DNA from: Flavobacteriaceae bacterium CRH
Lineage (GTDB): Bacteria; Bacteroidota; Bacteroidia; Flavobacteriales; Flavobacteriaceae
Length of the DNA: 64,000 nucleotides
Direction: 5' to 3'
Assembly (NCBI GenBank): GCA_001507425.1
Contig: LMAJ01000014.1
Coordinates: forward strand, 62,001-126,000
Shown: positions 28,507 through 36,366 of the stretch, piece after piece
How positions within the stretch are numbered: the stretch's first letter is position 1
Layout of the letters: each line of letters opens with the position of its first letter
Position numbers and translations under genes: made by a program
The notes under the pieces: model-generated
What the model saw: the letters and a program-made list of their open reading frames with translations, nothing else
Database searches by the model: none
What the model was told of the DNA's origin: nothing

Positions 28507-29946
28507 TTAAAAAAACCAAGTCGCCACAAAAATTGCCGTAATAACACAAATAAGATCCACCAAAAGCATTGTGCCTAGAGCATAACGCGTGTTTTTGATA
28601 TTGATTGAACCAAAATAAACAGCAATTACATAAAAAGTGCTTTCGGCGCTGCACTGAAAAATACTGCTCAATCTTGCTGTTAAAGAATCTGCACCAAACG
28701 TGTTCATCGAATCAATTAAAAATCCACGAGATCCTGCAGAACTAAAAGGGCGAAGCATGGCTACAGGCAAAGCATTCGTAATTTCTTTACTTACTCCCAT
28801 ATTCGAAAAAACAAAAGCAATTCCGTTACTAATAATTTCAAACAAACCACTGTTTCTGAACAGAGAAATAGCAACCAGCATTCCCAGTACATAAGGAAAA
28901 ATAGTAACGCCCGTTTTAACCCCATTATTCGCACCAACTACAAAAGTGTCAAAAGGAGTCGTGTTTGCTTCAATAAATTTCTTTTCATTTTTAAAGGCAA
29001 AAATTAACGTAAAAGCAATAATTCCAATCAAAATTAATCCTGAAAGATTAGAGGTGAAATAATTTTTCCCAATTAAATCTAAGTGATTAACATACATCAG
29101 CAGCCCAACAATGGCGGCGATTAATCCCATTAAGACGATAAGAAGCGAAGCACTTTTAAAATTGATTTTTTGTTTAATTCCCACAATTAAAAAAGCCGCA
29201 ATAGTACCAATGAAAGAAGTAATAATACAAGGCAGCATAACATCGGCCGGATTACTTGCGTTGGCAGCGGCACGATAGCCAATAATTGAAGTTGCGATTA
29301 AAGTTAAACCCGAAGCATGAAGACACATAAACATAATTTGTGCATCACTTGCTCTGTCTTTGTCTGGATTTATTTCCTGTAAACTTTCCATTGCCTTAAG
29401 TCCAAACGGAGTTGCAGCCGAATCTAATCCAAGGAAATTGGCAGCAAAGTTTAAAGTCATGTACGATATCGAAGGGTGATTTTCAGGAATACTTGGAAAA
29501 ACCTTTACAAACACCGGACTTAATACTTTAGCCAGTTTTCCGGATGCTCCTGAAACGATTAAAAGTTCCATTAATCCACAGAAAAAAGCCAAATAAGCGA
29601 TAAGTGGCAGAATTAAATCTAGTAAGGTGCTTTTACAAGTTGGTAATAGACCATCAGATTTTTGAAGTCCGCTATAGATTTTTACGGTTTTATTTTTATA
29701 AACGTAAGTGGTGTCAGTATTAAGCGTATCACGATTGATGATCATACTTTGATCCGGAGCTTTTTTAATACTGTCTTTGATGAAAGCAGGAAGCTCGTCG
29801 ATGTATTTTTCAGACACTAAAACAGGATCGTCTTTCTTTCCATTTATAACAGAATCAATAGTATAAGTATTTGCAGTAAATAAACTCACTACAATAAAAA
29901 TAATCGAAGAAATAAAAATCGTTAACCAAAATCTACTTAATACCAT
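28507..29946 (-). CDS. Fused SpmA/SpmB-like nucleoside-recognition membrane protein
   Basis: A 479-residue inner-membrane protein with two Gate (nucleoside recognition) domains in one chain, equal to Bacillus SpmA plus SpmB. After an N-terminal membrane segment comes a ~85-residue extracytoplasmic insert (about 30-115). The SpmA-like half follows (LNFAANFLGLDSAATPFGLKA), then the SpmB-like half (PYVLGMLVAISLFRNSG; PVAMLRPFSSAGSRG). The Bacillus proteins are spore-maturation factors, but this organism should not sporulate, so another transport role is likely. I start at 29946 (MVLSRFWL); an ATG 16 codons earlier is less likely because residues 1-16 add nothing conserved. Confidence 0.85.
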   Translation of the reverse strand: MVLSRFWLTIFISSIIFIVVSLFTANTYTIDSVINGKKDDPVLVSEKYIDELPAFIKDSIKKAPDQSMIINRDTLNTDTTYVYKNKTVKIYSGLQKSDGLLPTCKSTLLDLILPLIAYLAFFCGLMELLIVSGASGKLAKVLSPVFVKVFPSIPENHPSISYMTLNFAANFLGLDSAATPFGLKAMESLQEINPDKDRASDAQIMFMCLHASGLTLIATSIIGYRAAANASNPADVMLPCIITSFIGTIAAFLIVGIKQKINFKSASLLIVLMGLIAAIVGLLMYVNHLDLIGKNYFTSNLSGLILIGIIAFTLIFAFKNEKKFIEANTTPFDTFVVGANNGVKTGVTIFPYVLGMLVAISLFRNSGLFEIISNGIAFVFSNMGVSKEITNALPVAMLRPFSSAGSRGFLIDSMNTFGADSLTARLSSIFQCSAESTFYVIAVYFGSINIKNTRYALGTMLLVDLICVITAIFVATWFF

Positions 29947-30057
29947 AATGCTAATTTTTTTGTAAATGTAATTATTTAGAGATAATATGCCCAAAGATTT
30001 TATTAATGAAACCAGAACTATTTCCCAGAAAATACAATGTTTTAGTAAAAAATAGAT

Positions 30058-31131
30058 TTATTCAATAATGATTTTTGTTCCGAGGTAATTTTCGAAAGCT
30101 TTAATTCCTTCAAAAAGAATCGCTTTTTTATTACTTTCAGTTTCGTTAAAAAACTGCGTTTCTATTTTTGCGTGATCCTTTTTAATAGTTCTTTTCCATG
30201 TTCCAATTACTTTTCCATCTTCAAGAATAATAGGTTTGAAGATGCCATTATTGGTAAAAGCTTTAGATTGATGTTCTAATAGAATTGAAGCTTCGCGGGT
30301 TTTATATGAAATTAAAATCTCATCAAATGCAGGAAGGAAGTGAATGTGTTTGTTTAAATTATTGTCTATAAATGTTTGATTAACATAGTAATATGTTTTA
30401 TTTTCTATTTCAGTAAAACTCAATTGCAACTTTATTGCGTTAATAGTTAAAGCGCATATTGTTGGTGAAAAACCGGACCACCATGAGAAATCTAGTAATG
30501 TTGCAGGGCTATGACTTTCAAAATAACGTTTAGCCAATTTTGCCAAACCTTCTTCTTTGGTTAATTTATTTTTGGGTCTTTTTACACGTTCTTCAAGTAA
30601 GGCATACGTAATTTGTTTGCCTTTCATTTTTCCATTACAAACCAAACCTCCAAGTTCTGCATGCATCATAATTGCTGCTCCCAGAAAATCCTGGCTAGAA
30701 CTTTTTTTGATGTCAAGTTCCCGCATAATTTCCTCTCGCGTGAGATGATTATTTCCGGCAAGTAGTTTTTCTATTTTTGAATTGGTTTGTTCCAGCTTTT
30801 TAATATCATAACCATATTGTCTGGCGGAAGAAATAGTCATTTTTTGAACTTGCGGTCCGGAAACATCCAACATCCAATAAATATCTTCAGAAGAAACAAA
30901 ATGCCAGGTTGGTCGTAAAATATGAGTTCGAATGATTTTTGCAGTATTTACAGCTTCTTCAATTTCAATTTCATTAGCATCGCAACGCGAACCAATTGCC
31001 CATTTTGCCATTGCATAATCCTGAGCCTGCATCGCGCCCATATGATGTACAATTTCTTGTGGAGAACTAGGGGTTGTTTTATAAAGCTTTTGAGAAACAA
31101 GCCGATGATGTGATATTTCCTGATGCGTCAT
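30058..31131 (-). CDS. Winged-helix DNA glycosylase-like protein (AlkZ/HTH_42 family)
   Basis: A 357-residue protein of the HTH_42 winged-helix superfamily, which includes the crosslink-unhooking DNA glycosylases AlkZ and AlkX (YcaQ). The segment MGAMQAQDYAMAKWA holds Q35-A-Q37, matching the QxQ catalytic motif of AlkZ. LPAFDEILISYKTRE near residue 265 and WKRTIKK near 315 are also family-typical. It lies 9 bases after the small membrane-protein gene and in line with an exonuclease and an O6-alkylguanine methyltransferase, which suggests alkylation repair. Many HTH_42 proteins are untested, so the activity is inferred. Confidence 0.8.
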   Translation of the reverse strand: MTHQEISHHRLVSQKLYKTTPSSPQEIVHHMGAMQAQDYAMAKWAIGSRCDANEIEIEEAVNTAKIIRTHILRPTWHFVSSEDIYWMLDVSGPQVQKMTISSARQYGYDIKKLEQTNSKIEKLLAGNNHLTREEIMRELDIKKSSSQDFLGAAIMMHAELGGLVCNGKMKGKQITYALLEERVKRPKNKLTKEEGLAKLAKRYFESHSPATLLDFSWWSGFSPTICALTINAIKLQLSFTEIENKTYYYVNQTFIDNNLNKHIHFLPAFDEILISYKTREASILLEHQSKAFTNNGIFKPIILEDGKVIGTWKRTIKKDHAKIETQFFNETESNKKAILFEGIKAFENYLGTKIIIE

Positions 31132-31140
31132 GAGAAAAAA

Positions 31141-31545
31141 TTAAACTTGAGATAGTTTATTCTGATTTTCAATTTTTACCTTAATCAGTAGAATAAACAA
31201 TGCAATCTGTTGAAATAGTAAAAGATAATAGCCGATACACAAATTATCAAACTTACGAATCAAACCGAACGTAATAAAAATTGTCAAAGTAATTCGATTA
31301 AAAATGATGAGGGTTTTATATCTTTTAAAGAAAAACAAAATTGATGAAAAAATGAATGGTCCAGGTATTAAAACTGTGACTATTAATTGTAATATTTTTG
31401 AAAAATCTAAATTGTAAAGAGATATGTTTTCAAAAAAAGCGATAAGTGGTAAAGTTTTTTGATTAACAATATTTTTATCGAATGGAAGAAAAATGGAAAT
31501 AAACCCAATTAAAAAAAGGCTATAAAAAATTATTTTAGTTTTCAT
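31141..31545 (-). CDS. Small four-helix membrane protein, unknown
   Basis: A 134-residue hydrophobic protein with four likely membrane segments (about 5-22, 50-72, 78-95 and 104-123) and a charged C-terminus (KVKIENQNKLSQV). The layout recalls DoxX-like small membrane proteins, but no diagnostic motif is present. It starts 6 bases after the exonuclease gene and ends 9 bases before the AlkZ-like gene, so it is translated as part of the same minus-strand unit. Confidence 0.65.
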   Translation of the reverse strand: MKTKIIFYSLFLIGFISIFLPFDKNIVNQKTLPLIAFFENISLYNLDFSKILQLIVTVLIPGPFIFSSILFFFKRYKTLIIFNRITLTIFITFGLIRKFDNLCIGYYLLLFQQIALFILLIKVKIENQNKLSQV

Positions 31546-31551
31546 AGGACG

Positions 31552-32265
31552 TTATACATGAATAATTTCCTCATCAATCAATAAATCTTCACGACGTAAA
31601 CGCAGGAAAACCTGAGCGACAGCAATCGTGTCTTTTTCGCAATAGGTTACAATTCGGTCGATGTCTTTTTCGACATAAAAAACATTAGCAACCTGACTTC
31701 CGTCAATATCGCCTTTTGGCGATGGAACGCCGAGAATCTTCGTTAGTAGTTTTAAAGAAGTAAAATGTTTGTAATCGCCAAACTTCCATAATTCTAAAGT
31801 GTCTAAATGTGGAATTTCCCAAGGTTTTTTACCAAATAAATTCAGTTTGTCCGGAATGGCAATTTGATTGATAATCATTCTTCTGGCTAAAAATGGAATA
31901 TCAAATTCTTTGGCATTATGTCCACACAACAAATGTTGAGGTTGATTGAAGTGATTGTTCAACAGATTATTAAAGTCATGAAGAATCTTTTTTTCCTCTC
32001 CAAAAAAGGAAGTTACCCTAAAATTTCGAATGTCTCCTTTTATCGTAAAATATCCAACTGAAACACAAATGATTTTTCCGAATTCAGCCCAAATTCCGGC
32101 GCGATCGTAAAATTCTTCTGGCGTATAGTCGTCTTTTCGCTGATATTGCGTTTTAAGATCCCAAAGCGATTGCATTTCCGGATCAAGCGAGTTGAAGTTT
32201 TCTTCTTCAGGAACGGTTTCTATATCGAGAAATAAAATGTTGTTTAGGTTTATTTTTTCAATCAT
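31552..32265 (-). CDS. PolB-type 3'-5' exonuclease
   Basis: A 237-residue RNase H-fold exonuclease of the predicted 'PolB-like 3'-5' exonuclease' group. ExoI motif FLDIETVP gives Asp and Glu metal ligands near residues 14-16. The middle motif is HNAKEFDIPFLARR, with Asp near 121, and the ExoIII-like YCEKDTIAVAQVF lies near 208-220. No polymerase domain is attached. It is probably cytoplasmic and acts on DNA or RNA 3' ends. It leads a tight three-gene unit with the membrane protein and the AlkZ-like gene; ogt lies 94 bases upstream on the same strand. Confidence 0.85.
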   Translation of the reverse strand: MIEKINLNNILFLDIETVPEEENFNSLDPEMQSLWDLKTQYQRKDDYTPEEFYDRAGIWAEFGKIICVSVGYFTIKGDIRNFRVTSFFGEEKKILHDFNNLLNNHFNQPQHLLCGHNAKEFDIPFLARRMIINQIAIPDKLNLFGKKPWEIPHLDTLELWKFGDYKHFTSLKLLTKILGVPSPKGDIDGSQVANVFYVEKDIDRIVTYCEKDTIAVAQVFLRLRREDLLIDEEIIHV

Positions 32266-32359
32266 TTATTGTGACTTCTTAGATATTAGTTTTTTAGACT
32301 TCTTGGAGTATTTGGGCAAGCATACAAATATGAGTAAAATTCTTACTATTTAAAAATAA

Positions 32360-32836
32360 TTAGAACAAACTTTGTTGTGTGCTTGGGTTTTCATGCTCGA
32401 TTAACCATTTTTTTCGAGATAAACCTCCTGCGTATCCGGTTAAAGACCCATTGGTACCAATAACGCGATGACAAGGAATGATGATCCAAAGCGGATTTTT
32501 ACCATTTGCCGAAGCCACAGCACGAATCGCTTTTACATCGCCCAATTTTTTGGTTTGATCCATATAACTTACTGTTTTTCCGAATGGAATTTCCAATAAT
32601 GATTTCCACACTTTTTGTTGAAATTCAGTTCCTTGCGGATTTAACTTCAAATCAAAATCGGTTCTTTTGCCTTCAAAATATTCCTGTAGTTGAGAAACAG
32701 CTTCTTTTAAAACTTTTGGAATTTTCTTTGAAACCTCATTTGTACCAACATCAGATACTGAAATTACAGCAATACCATTTTCATCTCCAACAATTTTGGT
32801 GATTCCTAAAGGTGAATTGATGTAGACTGTTTCCAT
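32360..32836 (-). CDS. ogt: Methylated-DNA--protein-cysteine methyltransferase
   Basis: A 158-residue suicide repair enzyme that moves the alkyl group from O6-alkylguanine to its own cysteine. The acceptor is Cys122 in IIPCHRVIG, followed by LTGYAGGL. The DNA-binding helix-turn-helix precedes it (GKTVSYMDQTKKLG). The size matches stand-alone Ogt; there is no Ada regulatory domain. It sits upstream of the exonuclease and AlkZ-like genes on the same strand, which supports a local alkylation-repair group. The spacer upstream is full of 'CCGCAAAG' repeats. Confidence 0.93.
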   Translation of the reverse strand: METVYINSPLGITKIVGDENGIAVISVSDVGTNEVSKKIPKVLKEAVSQLQEYFEGKRTDFDLKLNPQGTEFQQKVWKSLLEIPFGKTVSYMDQTKKLGDVKAIRAVASANGKNPLWIIIPCHRVIGTNGSLTGYAGGLSRKKWLIEHENPSTQQSLF

Positions 32837-32859
32837 AGTTTTTACTTTTTACCGCAAAT

Positions 32860-32960
32860 ATTTTTTACCGCAAAGACTCGAAGCTTTCGCAAAGTTCGCA
32901 AAGTTTTTGTTTTCCACCATATAACTGATGTAAGGAAATTTAAGTTTTATGTATCGCAAA
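32860..32960. repeat. Dispersed 'CCGCAAAG/TTCGCAAAG' repeat spacer
   Basis: Repeats of TTTTTACCGCAAA, TTCGCAAAG and TCGCAAAGTTC fill the gap between ogt and the next gene. Same family as 18700-18840. Confidence 0.55.
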
Positions 32961-33002
32961 GTTCACTAAGCTGATTAAATGAACTTATATTACTTATATG
33001 GT

Positions 33003-33827
33003 TTAATAATTCGCCAGTCTAAATTGATAACTTAAACTATTTTCGACTTTTTCACTTGAAACGATCTTTTTGACGTTTGACTTTTCAGTACTAAACTTCG
33101 GTAAAACCAAATTTTGCTCTTTTGCTTTTAGAGTATAATATTCCTCTCTTGTTGGATGAAAAGGCGCAACAGCGTTAAAAACTTCATTCCATTTTGATTG
33201 ATTGATGATTTCGTGAATGATTTGGATGCAATCGTCCTGATGAATTAAATTTACCGGAGCGTCTGGATTTTCTAGGTTTTCTTTTCCGGCTAAGAACTTT
33301 ACAGGATGGCGGTCTTCACCAATTAATCCGCCAAAACGTAGAATCGTAGTTTCGTAGTTTTGATTTTTTTGAAGAATAGCTTCCGCTAAAAGCAATTGTT
33401 TCCCGCTTTCAGTTTCAGGATTTGGAATTGTTTCTTCTGTAATATTTCCATTTTCATCTCCATAAACAGAAGTAGAACTCACAAAAAGCAATTTCTTAAT
33501 AGTTGATTTTTCTATAAATGGAATTAAATTTTCGATTTTCTCTACAAAAATCTTTCTTGAAGAATCTCCGGAATCAGCATTATTTCCTCGCAATTTTGGT
33601 GGAATATCGATAATTAATATTTCACTTTTATATAGAAAATCATTTATAGTTTCAGAAACACTTTCGCTTTCGAGCGCCACCAAAAAAGGATTTATTCCGG
33701 ATTGTTCTAGAATTGAAAGTTTGTTTTCAGAAGTCGTTGACCCGTTTATAGAATATCCTTTTTCGAGAAGTTGTTTTGCTAAAGGTAAGCCTAGCCAACC
33801 ACAGCCTAGTATGCTTATTTTTGTCAT
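33003..33827 (-). CDS. NAD(P)-binding SDR-family protein (YeeZ-like)
   Basis: A 274-residue Rossmann-fold protein of the extended SDR/epimerase group. The dinucleotide motif is ILGCGWLGLPLA (about residues 5-16) and the active-site region reads FVSSTSVYGDENG. The GCGWLG form and size match the YeeZ group, whose substrate is not settled. I start at 33827 (MTKISILGCG); the frame upstream continues 11 codons into repeat sequence. The gene is flanked upstream by an inverted-repeat element (33876-33977) and ends close to a repeat-rich spacer. Confidence 0.82.
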   Translation of the reverse strand: MTKISILGCGWLGLPLAKQLLEKGYSINGSTTSENKLSILEQSGINPFLVALESESVSETINDFLYKSEILIIDIPPKLRGNNADSGDSSRKIFVEKIENLIPFIEKSTIKKLLFVSSTSVYGDENGNITEETIPNPETESGKQLLLAEAILQKNQNYETTILRFGGLIGEDRHPVKFLAGKENLENPDAPVNLIHQDDCIQIIHEIINQSKWNEVFNAVAPFHPTREEYYTLKAKEQNLVLPKFSTEKSNVKKIVSSEKVENSLSYQFRLANY

Positions 33828-33875
33828 TTTTTTTGAAGGTTCAGAGAAACAAAGGTACAAAGGTTGAACATAAAC

Positions 33876-33977
33876 TTGTCATCCTGACGGAGGAAGCATC
33901 GCACAAGAAACTCCGCACAGAAAGTCGCCAATCTTTGTCGAGTTTCGTGTGTGATCCTTTCTCCGTCAGGATGACAA
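33876..33977. repeat. Inverted-repeat intergenic element (102 bp)
   Basis: Perfect 17-bp terminal inverted repeats TTGTCATCCTGACGGAG / CTCCGTCAGGATGACAA. Within them GCATCGCACAAGAAACTC pairs imperfectly with GAGTTTCGTGTGTGATCC, so nearly the whole element could fold as one long hairpin. Looks like a small non-coding palindromic element of the kind common in flavobacterial genomes. Confidence 0.7.
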
Positions 33978-33997
33978 AAATGGAGAAAATTTTTTAA

Positions 33998-34447
33998 TTA
34001 CAAATTTAGCGTAAATCTAACTTTATCTTTTCCATTCGCACCAATTCTATTGTAGAATTTTATCGCTCTTTCATTAAACTGGGGCGTTTGCCATTGTATG
34101 TTGATGCAATTATTTTCAATTCCGATTTGCTTTTGCTTTTCGATTAAAACTTCGCCAATTCCGAAACTTCTTGCTTGTTCTTCCAAAAACAGACAATCCA
34201 TGTACATGAAAGTTGAGGCATCCCAGGTTGAATAATCAAAAGTATAAGAAACATAACCAATAATATTTTTTTCTGTTGCAACAACCAAAGAATGCAATTT
34301 TGGCTGAGGATCGAAAAGCGCTTTTTTTAAGTCTTCTTCTTTTCCTTCCGGAGAAAAATCGGCCTTTTCATATTCAGCATGTTTCTGGCATAAAATGACA
34401 AGCTTTGGTAAATCTGAGATTTCGCAGTTTCTTATTGAATATTCCAT
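33998..34447 (-). CDS. GNAT-family N-acetyltransferase
   Basis: A 149-residue GNAT acetyltransferase. The acetyl-CoA loop reads EEQARSFGIGEVLIEK near residues 89-104, a slightly altered R/Q-x-x-G-x-G/A motif, and the C-terminal beta-bulge motif is PQFNERAIKFYNRIGA. The N-terminus SIRNCEISDLPKLV is the usual first strand-helix. The substrate is unknown, possibly a small polyamine-like amine judging from relatives. Its start overlaps the end of the LysR-type gene by 16 bases, so the two are co-transcribed. Confidence 0.87.
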   Translation of the reverse strand: MEYSIRNCEISDLPKLVILCQKHAEYEKADFSPEGKEEDLKKALFDPQPKLHSLVVATEKNIIGYVSYTFDYSTWDASTFMYMDCLFLEEQARSFGIGEVLIEKQKQIGIENNCINIQWQTPQFNERAIKFYNRIGANGKDKVRFTLNL

Positions 34448-35334
34448 TGAAGGTTAATTTCGGTTTGTAAAAAGGTAATAAAGTGATGAAAATAGGCCGG
34501 ATATTCCTGATTATCCCGAATGGCAATGAAATGTTTTCTTTTTAAACCGTTTTTACCAATTTTAATGGCTTTTATGGGATTGTTTTTCAAATGTGGCATC
34601 AAAGCCCATTTTGCCATAGACATTACGCCCATGTCAGCCTTAACCATTTCCAGAGAAGCTTCAGTAAGTGGGAGCGCTGTAATTTTTTTCGGAGTTACTT
34701 TGGCCGGGGACAAAACAAACTGGTGAATCGTAACCGTTTCCATCGGAAGGGAATGAATGAGCAAATGCTGATCGATAAAATCTTCGGCAACAACATATTT
34801 TCTGTTCGCCCAGGCGTGATTTTCAGAAACCGCCATTACAACTTCGTCCTGAAAAAGTTCCATGTATTTAATATTGTTGTCATTAATCTGATCGCTTATA
34901 ATGGCGATATCAATTACATTTTCTATTAATTTTTGTAATGGAATATGAGTGGCTTCTGTAATAATTTTCAATTCGACATTCGGATACAGTAAATGAAATT
35001 GCTTCATAACCGATGGCAGCCAGTGGTAACTTGAAAAACATTCGGTACTAATCCTGATTTCACCGTATTCGCCAAATACCATTTGTTTGATTTGCGTTTC
35101 GGTTTGCGAAAGCTTCTCCAGAATTTCATTAGCCAGCGCGTAGATTTTTTCGCCGGCTTTTGTCAAAACCAGTTTTTTGTTCATTCTCAAAAAGATGGGA
35201 GTTCCTAATTGATATTCGGCTTCCTTAAGCTGATGGCTCAAAGCCGATTGCGTCAAATAAAGTTTGTCGATCGCTTTTGTAATGCTTCCTTCTTCAACAA
35301 TTGCTTTTATCAATCGTAAATGACGTATTTCCAT
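34432..35334 (-). CDS. LysR-type transcriptional regulator
   Basis: A 300-residue LTTR. The N-terminal winged helix-turn-helix reads VEEGSITKAIDKLYLTQSA then LSHQLKEAE; the substrate-binding domain covers about residues 88-295. I start at 35334 (MEIRHLRLI), the usual LTTR start, rather than seven codons upstream. It is divergent from the rhodanese gene at 35482 with 147 bases between, the classic layout for a regulator of its neighbour. It also overlaps the GNAT gene downstream. The inducer is not known. Confidence 0.92.
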   Translation of the reverse strand: MEIRHLRLIKAIVEEGSITKAIDKLYLTQSALSHQLKEAEYQLGTPIFLRMNKKLVLTKAGEKIYALANEILEKLSQTETQIKQMVFGEYGEIRISTECFSSYHWLPSVMKQFHLLYPNVELKIITEATHIPLQKLIENVIDIAIISDQINDNNIKYMELFQDEVVMAVSENHAWANRKYVVAEDFIDQHLLIHSLPMETVTIHQFVLSPAKVTPKKITALPLTEASLEMVKADMGVMSMAKWALMPHLKNNPIKAIKIGKNGLKRKHFIAIRDNQEYPAYFHHFITFLQTEINLQWNIQ

Positions 35335-35443
35335 TTTTAGAGAATTAATATACAAAGGAACAAAATTTTAGGCTGGCTTTTGTATGAAAAAAAGTAATGA
35401 AATTGATGAATTCTTTTCGTTTTTATGACAAGTAAGGTTGGAC

Positions 35444-35451
35444 TACTTTTG
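35444..35451 (+). promoter_or_regulatory. -7 box of the rhodanese gene
   Basis: TACTTTTG, exact TAnnTTTG match, 30 bases before the ATG. It lies in the LysR/rhodanese divergent region, where the LysR protein probably binds. Confidence 0.5.
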
Positions 35452-35481
35452 AAAAAAACAAATAACTAAAAACTATAATAA

Positions 35482-35877
35482 ATGGAAGCTCAAATTAAAC
35501 ATTATGAAAACAAACTCGCCTACGAAATGGATCCTTCAGATTTATTTGATGCCTTAAATAATGGTGAAAAGGTTGTCGCTTTAGATGCGAGAAAAGCTTT
35601 TGGTTTTGAAGCAGAACATATTCCAACAGCGATTAATATTCCGCATCGCGAAATGACGGTTGAAAGTACTCAACATTTAGACAAAGAGGTTTTGTATGTA
35701 ACGTATTGCGACGGAATTGGTTGCAACGCTTCGACAAAAGGTGCATTGAATATGGCAAAGCTAGGTTTTAAAGTAAAAGAATTAATTGGCGGTATAGAAT
35801 GGTGGAAATTTGATGGTTATACAACCCAATGGACAAAAGCAATAAAGTCCGGGTTGAATATTGAATGTGCATGTTAA
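35482..35877 (+). CDS. Rhodanese-domain protein
   Basis: A 131-residue single-domain rhodanese. The first half has VVALDARKAFGFEAEHIPTA, with the conserved D-A-R and H-I-P-x-A turns. The active-site loop is YCDGIGCNAS, with the catalytic-type Cys at residue 76 or 81, longer than the standard six-residue loop. Such proteins carry persulfide sulfur or act as sulfide or arsenate sensors. A C-terminal CAC may bind metal or sulfur. The divergent LysR gene probably controls it. It is followed by a terminator. Confidence 0.87.
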   Translation: MEAQIKHYENKLAYEMDPSDLFDALNNGEKVVALDARKAFGFEAEHIPTAINIPHREMTVESTQHLDKEVLYVTYCDGIGCNASTKGALNMAKLGFKVKELIGGIEWWKFDGYTTQWTKAIKSGLNIECAC

Positions 35878-35879
35878 AT

Positions 35880-35918
35880 AAAAAGGGCAAACTATTTGGT
35901 TAAAGTTTGCCCTTTTGT
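35880..35918 (+). terminator. Terminator after the rhodanese gene
   Basis: Stem AAAAGGGCAAACT/AGTTTGCCCTTTT and T-run. Confidence 0.82.
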
Positions 35919-35936
35919 TTTTTGTAAATCGAATTC

Positions 35937-36356
35937 TCACGATTCAATTAATGCTTTTAGACTTTGAAGAATTGGATTTTCTTCGCCTTGTGGTTCTTCC
36001 TGAATGGCTCCGGGACGATTGTCTTCCTGAATAATTTCGAGTTTAATTTTCTGATTTTCTTCAGACAAAACATAATTCATAATAAAGTAATTCTCTGGTT
36101 TATCTTCTAATTCGGGTCTCGGAAAAAACAACGAATATTTAATTTTTTGGTTCAGGATAACTTCTAAAACTGTTCCCCATTGTTCAAAAATCTGACCTTC
36201 CCATTCATTTCTAAATCGAATTTCGCTACCAACTTTCCAATCAGTAAGTAAATCACTTCCGTATTGCCATTGTTTTACCAATTCCGGATTTGTCAAAGCA
36301 TTCCAGATTTTTTCTATTGGAGCATTGAGAACTATTGTAGAAATGTTTGTTGCCAT
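35937..36356 (-). CDS. SRPBCC (AHSA1-type) domain protein
   Basis: A 139-residue START/Bet v1-like domain of the AHSA1 group: IVLNAPIEKIWNALTNPELVKQW starts the fold (shown in part as APIEKIWNALTNPE), followed by FRNEWEGQIFEQWGTV and the long C-terminal helix (GEENPILQSLKALI). These proteins bind hydrophobic ligands or act as stress proteins; the ligand is unknown. It lies 10 bases after the M28 peptidase gene and is the last gene of a four-gene minus-strand unit that begins at 40642. Confidence 0.85.
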   Translation of the reverse strand: MATNISTIVLNAPIEKIWNALTNPELVKQWQYGSDLLTDWKVGSEIRFRNEWEGQIFEQWGTVLEVILNQKIKYSLFFPRPELEDKPENYFIMNYVLSEENQKIKLEIIQEDNRPGAIQEEPQGEENPILQSLKALIES

Positions 36357-36366
36357 ATTATTTCAT

